Below are positions 29,228-36,946 of a DNA stretch of 47,934 bases, piece after piece; positions within the stretch are counted from its first letter, which is position 1, and each line of letters opens with the position of its first letter. Position numbers and translations under genes: made by a program. Source of the DNA: a virus; the IMG/VR virus record IMGVR_UViG_3300048592_000970, positions 1 through 47,934 of that record; one strand, written 5' to 3'. Under the pieces are notes generated by a model, which saw nothing but the letters and a program-made list of their open reading frames with translations, was not told the origin of the DNA and searched no databases.

Positions 29228-30378
29228 TGGGTGAGCTCCGTTCCCTTGGGCACCAGGCTGATCTGGGTGACCTCGCCGCTCGAGCGGTCCTGCCGGAAGG
29301 AGACGCGGGTGATCAGGTACTCGCCCTTGATCCCGAACACCTCCGACTCGACGGTCGCGGTCATGTCGAAGCCGTAGAGCGTCGGCTTGCGCGCGCCCGG
29401 CTGCCACTGCGCGTGGCCGTTGACCACCAGCTCGATCGGGTTGCCGGTCGCGTCGCGCTCGGCCATCTCGCGCTCAGCCTTGTTCTTGGCGTCGCGGTTG
29501 CTGGTCACCGCGTCGTCGCGCAGCACCAGCACCTTGCGCAGCTTGAACGAATTCCCGACGCCCTGGGCGCCGGTGCCGTTCTTCGCCTCGCCGCGGAAGC
29601 GGACGACCCGCTCCCCGTCGTTCTGGCCGTCGTCGCCCGGGCCCGACCCGCACACCACGATCTTCGAGTACCGCTGCTCAACCGACTTCACGATCTTGAA
29701 CGACTCGACGTTCGCTTCGGCTGCTCGAGCCGAGCCCTCGCCGGCGTGGAAGAAGTTGAAGGTCGGCTCCTGCGCATAGTTCGGCTTGCCGACGACGAGC
29801 GAGGTCCCGTCGGCCGTCATCCAGGCGAGCAGGCGACCCTCCTGGAGGTAGCGCTCGAGCACGCCCCAGCGCTTCTCGCCGGGCTGCACCTTGCGCGGCG
29901 GCTTCGCCGACGTGTCGATCGCTGGCTCGCTCGAGATACGCCCGCCGCGCGACCCGCTGCCGCGGATCAGCCGGCGGTTCTTCGCGTTGCTCGTGATCAC
30001 CTTGAGGCCGAACGGAGCGACGATCTTCTTGGCCAGGTCGACGATGCCGATCCCTCCCAGGCTGATCAGCTCCATGTCGTCGTCGACCAGGCGCCCGCCG
30101 ATGTCGCGCCCGCGCACGGTGATCCGGTCGCCGCCGCCCTTGTCGCTGTTGCCCTCGACGGCGTCGATGCGCCCGCTCATGACCACGTTGTCGTCGAGCA
30201 GCAGCTTGAAGGCCTGGTCGGTCTCGAGCATCGCCCAGATCTCCGGCGTCGCCGGGCCGAGGCTGATGTTGAACCCGTCCGCCGGGCCCAACATGTCGCA
30301 CTCGATGTCGTAGTCGGTCCACCCGTCGATGAAATCCTTCCCGACCTGGAGGGTGATCTTGTGCTGGAGCTCGTTCAC
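29224..30378 (-). CDS. Baseplate hub protein, Mu P / gp44 type, 384 aa
   Basis: The hub joins the tail tube to the spike. The N-terminal strand pattern and D-F-I-D-G-W-T-D-Y-D-I-E-C-D-M (near 14-29), the A-F-K-L-L-L-D-D-N-V-V-M-S-G-R-I-D region, I-T-V-R-G-R-D-I-G-G-R-L-V-D, and the late R-Q-D-R-S-S-G-E-V-T-Q-I-S-L-V-P are characteristic. GTG 30378 overlaps the stop of the N-like gene (GTGA). The frame extends further upstream as Arg/Pro noise, so this start is preferred. Length is usual for gpP. Confidence 0.85.
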   Translation of the reverse strand: MNELQHKITLQVGKDFIDGWTDYDIECDMLGPADGFNISLGPATPEIWAMLETDQAFKLLLDDNVVMSGRIDAVEGNSDKGGGDRITVRGRDIGGRLVDDDMELISLGGIGIVDLAKKIVAPFGLKVITSNAKNRRLIRGSGSRGGRISSEPAIDTSAKPPRKVQPGEKRWGVLERYLQEGRLLAWMTADGTSLVVGKPNYAQEPTFNFFHAGEGSARAAEANVESFKIVKSVEQRYSKIVVCGSGPGDDGQNDGERVVRFRGEAKNGTGAQGVGNSFKLRKVLVLRDDAVTSNRDAKNKAEREMAERDATGNPIELVVNGHAQWQPGARKPTLYGFDMTATVESEVFGIKGEYLITRVSFRQDRSSGEVTQISLVPKGTELTQ

Positions 30379-31349
30379 AGCGGGCTCCGCAGGCGCGGCG
30401 ACGTGCTCTTGGCCGGGCCCTTGAGCACCAGGCCGGCGGGCAGCCGCTGCGGTCGCTTCACGTCGTTGAGGCGCAGGAGCTGCGTGACGCGCTGGTCGGC
30501 CTGAGCCGCGCCGTAGGTGACCTGGGCCAGGGCGTAGATGGACATTGGCGCCAGCACGCGGATGTCGACGAGGCGCGGGGTGTCCTCGAGAAAGGCCTGG
30601 GCGGCGCGGCGCATCGAGTACGCCAGGTGGTTGAAGGCCAGCAGCATCGGATAGTTCTCGATGTCGGTGGCCACCTGGAGGCGGTCCATCTCGGCCTGGA
30701 TCGCGTTGCTCAGGCTCGAGAGCTCGGTGGTGATCTGCCCGCTCGAGAGGCCGGTGTCGCTGTCGTGCGCCTCCTCCCATTCCTCGGCCCGCACCAGGCA
30801 GTCGCTCTGCACGGTGGTGGTGATCGGCGGCAGGCCGCGCACTGCCCGATCGGTGTTCACCTCGACCAGGCCGGCGTCGACCTCGGCCGAGCTCGCCCGC
30901 ACGTCCTCGACGCCGGTGCGCAGCGGCGCGCTCGGGCCCACGCGGAAGATGGCCGGCTCCACCGAGTCCTCGTGGAACGAGCAATCGACCCAGATCGTCC
31001 CGCGCTCGTCGGCGCTGGCCCGCCAGTCGAACGTGCCGATCTTGGCCTGGTAGGCGCCCGAGATCGGGTGGACAAAGGTCCGGGTCGCGCCGGCGTTCTT
31101 CAGCTCCTGGAAGAACAGGAAGCGCTCCATCGGGTCGTCGTTCGGGTCGCCGGCGACCGGGATGAACGCGACCGTGCAGGTGGTCACGCGCGCGGTGCCG
31201 CCCTGGTCGACGACGCGCGCGCCGTTCCGGTGCGGGGACTGGTGCGTGGCCAGGTCGCGACCGTTCACGTCCTGCGTGTTGAGGACGTCGATCCGCATGC
31301 CCCCGAAGCTGGCCTCGAAGAGCAGGTCCTGCCAGATGTCACGCGGCAC
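30375..31349 (-). CDS. DNA circularisation protein N family (Mu N)
   Basis: The opening D-I-W-Q-D-L-L-F-E-A-S-F-G-G-M, then T-H-Q-S-P-H-R-N-G-A-R-V-V-D-Q-G-G, is the family start. Residues about 55-150 hold V-T-T-C-T-V-A-F-I-P-V-A-G-D and P-I-S-G-A-Y-Q-A-K-I-G-T-F-D-W. In Mu, N is a virion protein tied to the baseplate and to protecting injected DNA. The gene is between the tape measure and the hub, as expected. At 324 aa it is shorter than Mu N because the C-terminal helical part is compact. Confidence 0.85.
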   Translation of the reverse strand: MPRDIWQDLLFEASFGGMRIDVLNTQDVNGRDLATHQSPHRNGARVVDQGGTARVTTCTVAFIPVAGDPNDDPMERFLFFQELKNAGATRTFVHPISGAYQAKIGTFDWRASADERGTIWVDCSFHEDSVEPAIFRVGPSAPLRTGVEDVRASSAEVDAGLVEVNTDRAVRGLPPITTTVQSDCLVRAEEWEEAHDSDTGLSSGQITTELSSLSNAIQAEMDRLQVATDIENYPMLLAFNHLAYSMRRAAQAFLEDTPRLVDIRVLAPMSIYALAQVTYGAAQADQRVTQLLRLNDVKRPQRLPAGLVLKGPAKSTSPRLRSPL

Positions 31350-31352
31350 CGA

Positions 31353-33581
31353 TCACCTCCTGAGTTGCTTCGGGTCGTTCTCGACCTCGGCCTTGATCCC
31401 GGGGCCGGCGGTCACCTTGACGTCGACCTGCACGCGGCTCTCTCGCGGCGAGCGGTACGTGCTCGAGGGCATCGTCGCGGCCTCGGGGGTGTCCTGCCCG
31501 AAGACGAACGGCGAGCCGTCCTCGCCCTCGACGCCCGCCCAGGGCGCGAGCTTGCCCTGGCCGAACACCGCCGGGCCCTTCTGCTTGGGGTTGGCCCGCT
31601 GCATGAACCGCTCCCGGGTCTCCGGGTCCATGCTGAGCAGGGCGTGGGAGGTCAGCGTGTTGCGCCTGATCTGCTCGCGCTGCGTGTCGCTGATCGACTT
31701 GTCGCTGGCCAGGTACTTGTCGAGCGCGGACTCGTCGAGCGGGAAGCTGGCGTTCGCGCCGTCGCCGACCTTGGAGATGATTCCCCGGTCGAACGCCCGG
31801 GACAGGAACACCTGCGAGGCGTCGCGCTGCTCGGGCGAGAGGCCCTGCATCAGCGCCAGGCTCGCGCTGGCCCGCTCGTCGAACGTCGCCGAGAGCTTGC
31901 CCGTGTCCTTCATCTGGAGGCCGCCGCCGCTGTTCCGGCCTTCCTTCCAGATCGTGCCGGCGCCGGGCAGGTTGGCCCGCTTGCCGACGTCCACTAGGTC
32001 GCGCGCCTCGGCCGAGGCGATGGCCTGCTGCCGCTTCTCCACCCGCTTCTCGAGGTGGTTGGTGGCCAGGAGCACCACGTCGCTCAGGCCGGCGGCGGCC
32101 TTGCCGACCAGCCCGATCGGGCCCGGCAGCATGGCCAGGGCGTGGGCGGCGCCGAGCACGCCCTTGGAGAACGCCGGCAGGTCCTGGCCGATGGTCTCGG
32201 TGACCATGTAGCCGATGGCCGCGCCCTGGGCGAGCGAGCTGGCCCCGCCCAGGAGGCGCGCGCCCCGCCCGGCTCCGGGCATCATGCTGAGACCGCCCAG
32301 CTTGCCCCCAGCGCCGCCGGCGCCGCCGGCCGCACCCATGGCCCACCCCGCGACGTTCCCGGCCCCCAGGCGGCCAGCCAGGCCGCTCCCCATGCTGCCC
32401 AGCTTGACGGCTGCGATGGCGGCGAGGACCTCGGGGTGCTTGGACATCCACTCGACGGCCTGTGCGATCTTCTCCATCGCACTGGCCACGATCGGCAGCA
32501 CGCGGACCAGGCTCTCGTTGAAGGTCTGCTCGAATTGTGCCTTTACCGACGCCAGCTTAGCGGCGGGCGTCTCGGCGAACTTGGCGAAGTCCTTCTCGAG
32601 CTCGGCGAGGCCGGAACCGCCGGCGGCGACCAGCTTGTCGAACTCGCCCCGGCCGCGGTTCATCAGGGCGAGGATCGCCTGGAAGGCCTCCTGTCGGCCG
32701 AGGGCCTTCTGGAGAACCTGTGGATTTCCCTTCGATTTCTCGATCAGCTCGAAGGCGATGTCGCTGACCGCGCGCAGGCGCTTCTGCCCGTCGGGCCCGA
32801 TCTCGAAGACCTCGACGCCCAGCTTCTTCAGGTCCTTGCTCTTCTGGAGGAACGCCGTCATCAGCGACGACAGGCCGGTGCCGGCCTCGCTGGCGGTGGC
32901 GAAGCCGGTCTTGGCCAGCTGGAGCAGGGCGCCGAGCTCGGTCAGACCCTCGATCCCGGTCTTGTTGAAGCTGGCGAACTGGGGGGTCAGGCCGGTCAGG
33001 ATCGACGCCATGTCCTTCAGCTCGACGGCGCCGGCCTTGCCCTGGCTGAGCAGCACGCCGAAGGCCTGCTCCATGTCCTTGCCGGCGACCTTCATGTTGG
33101 TCGACAGCGCGCTGGCGGTGATGGCCAGGTCCTCGACCTCGGCGCCGGTCGCGGCGGCGGTCTTGCCGAAGCCGTCCATCGACGCGATCGCGGCGTCGAT
33201 GTCGCCGGTCGCGGCCACGAACTTCTCGACCGAGCCCAGGAGCTGGTTGGCGTCGACGCCGCGCGAGCGGGCGATCGCGAAGATCTGCGCCTTGAGCTGA
33301 GACATCTTCTGCGCGCTCGAGCGCGAGGCGATGCCGAGCCGGCTGATCTGGGTCTCGAACTCGAGGACCTGCTTGCCAACAGCGACGACGCCGGCAGCGC
33401 CGCCGGCGACGCCGAGCACCGAGGCGAGGCCGCCGAAGCCGCCGCGCATCGCCTTGTTCATGTCGACGCCGGTCTTGCGGGCCCAGGTCTTCGCCCGCCG
33501 ATCGGCGTCGCCCAGCGACGCATTCAGGGTCTGCTTGTTGACCCTGAATCTGATTTCAGCGTATCGCGCTCCTTGGGCCAT
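31353..33581 (-). CDS. Tail tape measure protein, 742 aa
   Basis: The tape measure sets tail length and is released during DNA entry. The N-terminus is Ala/Lys-rich and helical; residues about 85-300 match the PhageMin_Tail core (E-F-E-T-Q-I-S-R-L-G-I-A-S, L-A-I-T-A-S-A-L-S-T-N-M-K, G-A-V-E-L-K-D-M-A-S-I-L). A Gly/Ala-rich hydrophobic tract lies at about 385-480. At roughly 1.5 Angstrom per residue the tail would be about 110 nm long. ATG 33581 overlaps the end of the frameshifted chaperone by 26 bases. Confidence 0.9.
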   Translation of the reverse strand: MAQGARYAEIRFRVNKQTLNASLGDADRRAKTWARKTGVDMNKAMRGGFGGLASVLGVAGGAAGVVAVGKQVLEFETQISRLGIASRSSAQKMSQLKAQIFAIARSRGVDANQLLGSVEKFVAATGDIDAAIASMDGFGKTAAATGAEVEDLAITASALSTNMKVAGKDMEQAFGVLLSQGKAGAVELKDMASILTGLTPQFASFNKTGIEGLTELGALLQLAKTGFATASEAGTGLSSLMTAFLQKSKDLKKLGVEVFEIGPDGQKRLRAVSDIAFELIEKSKGNPQVLQKALGRQEAFQAILALMNRGRGEFDKLVAAGGSGLAELEKDFAKFAETPAAKLASVKAQFEQTFNESLVRVLPIVASAMEKIAQAVEWMSKHPEVLAAIAAVKLGSMGSGLAGRLGAGNVAGWAMGAAGGAGGAGGKLGGLSMMPGAGRGARLLGGASSLAQGAAIGYMVTETIGQDLPAFSKGVLGAAHALAMLPGPIGLVGKAAAGLSDVVLLATNHLEKRVEKRQQAIASAEARDLVDVGKRANLPGAGTIWKEGRNSGGGLQMKDTGKLSATFDERASASLALMQGLSPEQRDASQVFLSRAFDRGIISKVGDGANASFPLDESALDKYLASDKSISDTQREQIRRNTLTSHALLSMDPETRERFMQRANPKQKGPAVFGQGKLAPWAGVEGEDGSPFVFGQDTPEAATMPSSTYRSPRESRVQVDVKVTAGPGIKAEVENDPKQLRR

Positions 33582-34337
33582 TCCGCTTCCGCTTTCTGCC
33601 GGTCACCCGGCCGACCGTCTGCTCGACGCCGGCGGCGTCGAGAACGTCGCTGGTTTGCTGGTCCTTCACCGCCTTGAGGGCGAGCGCCCTCTCGTCGGCC
33701 AGGTCCTCGTCGTACCAGGCTAGGATTCGAAGCTGCCAGTCGGTGAGCTCGCTGGCTGGCTGTCCGTAGAAAGCAGATAGAGCGCAAGCTTTCTCCCACC
33801 GAAAGCGCTCAAGCGGGGTTCGTCCTTTTTTTTTACCGCGGCCCTGATCTCGAGCACGAGCTCGGGCGGCATCAGCCGCGGGTCGGGATCGACCATCGCC
33901 CGGAAGTCGTTGTACTCGTCGGCGAGGAGCGCTCTCTCGTCGGGCGTGTAGCACTTGCGGCAGTCGTTGGCGTCGGGGTGCAGCGTGACCGTCGGGTCGT
34001 CCTTGGCGCCCAGCTGCAAGGCCTCGCTCGAGGGCGCCGGCATGCGCAGCGCCCGGTAGAGGATCTGGGTCAGCGTCTCGTCCTCGAGCGTCTGCGCGTT
34101 CACCAGGTCGGTCGGATCGAGGCCTCGATCGTTGCGCAGCTGGGCGAGCGCCTGGGCGTGGCACTCCTGCACCTCGTCGCACGAGAGCAGGGCCAGGCGC
34201 ATCGGGATCGGCGGGCAGCCGTTCGACTCCGGCAGGGTGTACGGGCGCAGGCGGTACTTGCCGCGCCGGAGCTCGGCGAGCGAGCGGCCGGCCTCGAGTT
34301 TGAAGTCCGGCTGGGTGCGATCCTCGGGCGTGTTCAC
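33556..34337 (-). CDS. Tail assembly chaperone, frameshifted long form (G-T type), 260 aa
   Basis: A -1 ribosomal frameshift at the A-run near 33826-33834 would join the first 170 or so residues of the short chaperone to a second frame. That frame is open to 33556 and contains R-T-P-L-E-R-F-R-W-E-K and A-S-E-L-T-D-W-Q-L-R-I-L-A-W-Y. The total, 782 bases plus one re-read base, is 261 codons. In lambda-like and Mu-like phages the long form binds the tape measure and the short form coats it. Both forms end just before the tape measure start. Confidence 0.8.
33720..34337 (-). CDS. Tail assembly chaperone, short form (G type), 205 aa
   Basis: The GTG at 34337 overlaps the upstream stop. Helical, with P-M-R-L-A-L-L-S-C-D-E-V-Q-E-C-H-A-Q-A-L and L-A-D-E-Y-N-D-F-R, it resembles the chaperone N-terminal domains of Mu-like and lambda-like phages. 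C-x2-C (N-D-C-R-K-C) lies near residue 128. In the zero frame it ends at a TAG at 33720-33722. Product ratio is set by the slippery site at 33825-33831. Confidence 0.8.
   Translation of the reverse strand: MNTPEDRTQPDFKLEAGRSLAELRRGKYRLRPYTLPESNGCPPIPMRLALLSCDEVQECHAQALAQLRNDRGLDPTDLVNAQTLEDETLTQILYRALRMPAPSSEALQLGAKDDPTVTLHPDANDCRKCYTPDERALLADEYNDFRAMVDPDPRLMPPELVLEIRAAVKKKDEPRLSAFGGRKLALYLLSTDSQPASSPTGSFES
33825..33831 (-). promoter_or_regulatory. Slippery heptamer A-AAA-AAG for -1 frameshifting
   Basis: The minus strand has nine A residues followed by GG, read in zero frame as GTA-AAA-AAA-AAG-GAC. The last seven bases are the canonical -1 heptamer A-AAA-AAG used in E. coli dnaX. The -1 frame is open for 90 codons beyond the site. 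It lies between the tail tube and tape measure genes, exactly where phages place this signal. I did not resolve a downstream pseudoknot, though GC-rich sequence follows. Confidence 0.8.
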
Positions 34338-34534
34338 GGCTGCTCCTTGAAGAGCAGCGCGCGCACCGCCGCGTCCTTGCCCTCGAGCAGCTTGCGCAGG
34401 GCGACCGAGCGCTCGGGGTTGCGAGGGAGGGTCTCGACCAGCTGGGCGGCGAGCTCGGCGAACGGCTTGGAGACCGCGGCCAGGTCCTCGCGCAGGTGGT
34501 CGAACTTGAAGAACTGCATGATCGGCTCGGGCAT
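34334..34534 (-). CDS. Acb2/Tad1-hairpin-like small protein, candidate anti-CBASS factor, 66 aa
   Basis: The sequence has an M-Q-F-F-K-F-D-H-L-R-E-D-L start, a middle V-S-K-P-F-A-E-L-A, and E-R-S-V-A-L-R-K-L-L-E-G-K-D-A-A-V-R-A near residues 41-59. This E-R-x-x-A-L-x-x-L-L-E-x-K-D-x-A-V-R-A hairpin is, to my knowledge, shared by phage proteins grouped as Acb2/Tad1-domain proteins. Acb2 sequesters cyclic dinucleotides and trinucleotides made by CBASS defence. The ATG at 34534 has GAGAGGAC just before it; an ATG at 34519 is a possible shorter start. The assignment is from memory, not from a search. Confidence 0.55.
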   Translation of the reverse strand: MPEPIMQFFKFDHLREDLAAVSKPFAELAAQLVETLPRNPERSVALRKLLEGKDAAVRALLFKEQP

Positions 34535-34806
34535 GGTCCTGTCCTCTCGGGCGGTGCACGCGCGCCATCGCCGGCGCGGGCGCGCGCGGCGAGCTCGGAG
34601 CGGTGCGGGTTGTCGGAGCGGCGTGCCGGCCACGAACGATGGCCTGCGGAGGGGGTTGCCAGCTGGCGGGAGGCTCCCCGCCGTCTGGACTTGTGCCACT
34701 GCGTGGGGATCCTCCACCAGCAGCCAGCGCGCCCCGGAGTCCTCGGGGTGCCGGGCATCGCCAGCCCGGCAGAGCGCCTCGTAGCATAGGCTACGTTCGA
34801 TCGTGG
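34535..34806 (-). other. 272-base gap between tail tube and Acb2-like gene
   Basis: Open frames cross it but have Pro/Arg-rich compositions and no start signals, so I see no gene. It holds the hairpin at 34780-34795 and, near the Acb2-like start, the ribosome site. It may carry a promoter for the genes downstream, but no clear -35/-10 pair was found. It is one of the longest gaps in the late operon. Confidence 0.5.
34780..34795 (-). terminator. Hairpin CGTAGC-CTAT-GCTACG after the tail tube gene
   Basis: A perfect 6-bp stem with a 4-base loop lies 12 bases past the tail tube stop codon on the minus strand. No T-run follows, so strength as an intrinsic terminator is uncertain. A position after the most abundant tail protein fits partial termination or mRNA stabilisation, which would lower expression of the downstream tail genes. 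Confidence 0.4.
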
Positions 34807-35196
34807 TTAGTCGTCGTCGCGCTCGTCGAGGAAGACCAGGCTGACCGACACGCGGGTCTCCCCGCCCTCGTCGTACGGCTCGGTGATGTCGCCGACCACG
34901 CAGTCGATCAGCGACCGGCGCTTGCCGTCGATGCCGCGCTCGTAGGTGATCGTGAACTCCTCGCCCGACTTCTGGAGGGCGTCCCAGTCGACCTCCAGGT
35001 CGCCGTGCAGGAGCACCACCTCGAGCGAGGCGGTGTAGTCGGGAACGCCGCGGGTGAAGCCGAGCGCGCGGCGCAGCCGGCGCATGACCTTCACCGCGGT
35101 CTTGGGGTCGGCCTTGTTGACCGACAGCGAGCGGACCGTCTGGAGCTCCTGACCGTTGAGCTCGACGACCGCGATATCGACAATCTTGCGTCCCAT
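34807..35196 (-). CDS. Tail tube protein (Mu M type), 129 aa
   Basis: The inner tube of the contractile tail. Family features: V-E-L-N-G-Q-E-L near residues 11-18, the strand V-R-S-L-S-V-N-K-A-D-P-K-T-A-V-K-V-M-R-R-L-R-R-A-L-G-F, G-V-P-D-Y-T-A-S-L-E-V, and D-W-D-A-L. Gene order (sheath, then tube, then chaperones, then tape measure) is the normal contractile-tail order. A GAGAGG-type site lies before ATG 35196. Confidence 0.85.
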   Translation of the reverse strand: MGRKIVDIAVVELNGQELQTVRSLSVNKADPKTAVKVMRRLRRALGFTRGVPDYTASLEVVLLHGDLEVDWDALQKSGEEFTITYERGIDGKRRSLIDCVVGDITEPYDEGGETRVSVSLVFLDERDDD

Positions 35197-35208
35197 CGGG
35201 CCCTCTCT

Positions 35209-36645
35209 TTACTCGACGAACAGGGTGATCACGCCGACCACCTGGTGCAGGTTGGGGATCACGCTCGCCGGGATCGCGACGTTGAAGCGCGTCTTCACGA
35301 TCGAGTCCTTCTCGACCAGCAGCTCGCCCTTGTGCGCCTCGACGTTCTGGAGGATCTCGAGCGCCTCCTCCTGCCGCAGCACGTTCAGGGTGACCGAGCG
35401 CAGGCGCTTGGCCGCGCTCTCGGAGGCCTTGCGGTTCTCCTTCTGCTGCTTCCAGCGCTGCCACGCCGCGTCCACCTGGATCGCCGTGTAGATCAGCGAC
35501 TTGATGTTCGTGACGTCGAGCAGGTTCTCGAAGACCGCGGTCCCGATCGTGGTCTTCGTGGTGACGTACCGGACGATCCGGCACAGGGTGCGGTTCTCGT
35601 TCACCGACAGGATCGAGGTCCCGCTGGCGAGCGCGGTCTCGATCTCGGTGTCGGTCGGCACGTCCGCCGCCGCCGGCACGGGCAGCGCGAGCGGCACGTC
35701 GTCGAAGCACAGGGCCGGGTCGCCCTCGGCGAAGAGGGTGGTGACCATCTGCGCCGCGATCTCCCCGGTCATGCTGGGGAAGAGCTCGCCGGCGGCCACC
35801 ACGATCTGCTGGTTGTTGGCGGTGGTGCTGAGCGTGTTGGCCGCGCTCAGCGACGCCGTCTCGGCCAGCACGCAGATCGGCCACTTCTTCGTCTGCGGCA
35901 GCGACATGTTGGTGATGTGCGTCGCGAAGTCGGAGACGTCGGTGGCCGTGTGGTTGGCGACGCCGATGCCGTGGTAGAAGCGGTCGACCAGGGTGTCGAG
36001 GGCGGCGGTGATGTCGTAGCTGCCGGTGCCGGCGGTGCCGCCGAGCGCGATCGAGACGCCGGCGACGTTCTCGACGATCTGCACACGCATGTCCACGCCG
36101 TTGACGCCGTGGTGGCGGGCGGTGAGGGTCGCCACGTTGGTGGCCACCCCCGAGGTCGCCGGCAGGGCGGTGTTGCCCACCGCGTTCGCCGCGTTGAAGG
36201 CCGCGTTGATGGAGGCCGCGACCGTGTTCTGCACGTCGCCGGTGTTCACGCCGACGCGGATGATCCGGCCGGCCACGGCGATCACGATGTCGCCGGTCGC
36301 GGTGGCGGTGCCGGTCACCGTCAGGGTGCGGGTCTGCGCCGCGCCCACCACGTCGGCGATCGGGACCGCGTAGATGGCCGGGCTGTTGCCGTACTGCCGC
36401 GCCGCGGCGAAGCTGGCGCGGCAGGAGAGCGCGAGCTCGGAGCCGATGCCGAACAGGGTGTCGGCCTGGCCCTCGCTCTCCACGAGGTAGGTGGTCAGCG
36501 CGGTCGCGGTGCCGGCCGAGGTCTTGTTGCCGAGCAGCACCACGTTCCAGTTGATCGGCACCAGGCCGCGCGCGGCGCTGGTCGTGTCGAACTGGATGTA
36601 CGTACCCGGCTTCCGCTTGTTGCTCGGGACGCTGGTCAGGATCAT
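35209..36645 (-). CDS. Contractile tail sheath protein (Mu L type), 478 aa
   Basis: The sheath contracts to drive the tube through the cell envelope. The N-terminus (V-P-S-N-K-R-K-P-G-T-Y-I-Q-F-D-T-T-S-A-A-R-G-L) is the usual exchange arm. Residues about 100-230 are a strand-rich, Thr/Ala-rich variable domain. The C-terminal third (N-R-T-L-C-R-I-V-R-Y-V-T-T-K ... A-W-Q-R-W-K) matches the conserved sheath core. Its presence makes this a myovirus-type particle. Confidence 0.85.
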   Translation of the reverse strand: MILTSVPSNKRKPGTYIQFDTTSAARGLVPINWNVVLLGNKTSAGTATALTTYLVESEGQADTLFGIGSELALSCRASFAAARQYGNSPAIYAVPIADVVGAAQTRTLTVTGTATATGDIVIAVAGRIIRVGVNTGDVQNTVAASINAAFNAANAVGNTALPATSGVATNVATLTARHHGVNGVDMRVQIVENVAGVSIALGGTAGTGSYDITAALDTLVDRFYHGIGVANHTATDVSDFATHITNMSLPQTKKWPICVLAETASLSAANTLSTTANNQQIVVAAGELFPSMTGEIAAQMVTTLFAEGDPALCFDDVPLALPVPAAADVPTDTEIETALASGTSILSVNENRTLCRIVRYVTTKTTIGTAVFENLLDVTNIKSLIYTAIQVDAAWQRWKQQKENRKASESAAKRLRSVTLNVLRQEEALEILQNVEAHKGELLVEKDSIVKTRFNVAIPASVIPNLHQVVGVITLFVE

Positions 36646-36648
36646 GGC

Positions 36649-36933
36649 TTAGAGCTCCTCGGGCGCGGCAGGCGCCTCGGCAGCAGGCTTCTCGGCGGCC
36701 TCGTCCTCGACGAGCACCAGGTCGCCGATCTCGAGGCGCTTGCGGTAGTAGCGGCACGACTCGACCTCGATCGGGTCGTCGCCGGGATAGAGCTTCGAGG
36801 TGTCGCGGATGCCCCCCTCGCGGGAGGCGTCCTCGACGAGCTGCCGCGGCACCGCGTGGAACTCGCCCTTCGCGTTCTTGTAGACGAGCGGGACCGGGTA
36901 CTTGTCCGCGCGGATCTTCAGCATCTTGGCCAT
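36649..36933 (-). CDS. DUF2635 small protein (Mu gp38 type), 94 aa
   Basis: Immediately upstream of the sheath in Mu-like genomes a small protein of unknown function is found. Here the pattern V-P-L-V-Y-K-N-A-K-G-E-F-H-A-V-P and I-E-V-E-S-C-R-Y-Y-R-K-R-L-E-I-G-D-L-V-L-V fits DUF2635, including the Y-Y-R-K-R-L-x-x-G-D motif. The Ala/Pro/Glu-rich tail is a tether. I chose ATG 36933; the frame extends upstream without a ribosome site. Confidence 0.75.
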   Translation of the reverse strand: MAKMLKIRADKYPVPLVYKNAKGEFHAVPRQLVEDASREGGIRDTSKLYPGDDPIEVESCRYYRKRLEIGDLVLVEDEAAEKPAAEAPAAPEEL

Positions 36934-36946
36934 TCGCCGATCCTCC

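Noticed and set aside
33826-33834. The nine-base A/T run as a sequencing error that splits one gene
   Set aside because: Both frames are open well past the run and match the conserved position and layout of tail chaperone frameshifts; a programmed shift explains it better, though an error cannot be fully excluded.
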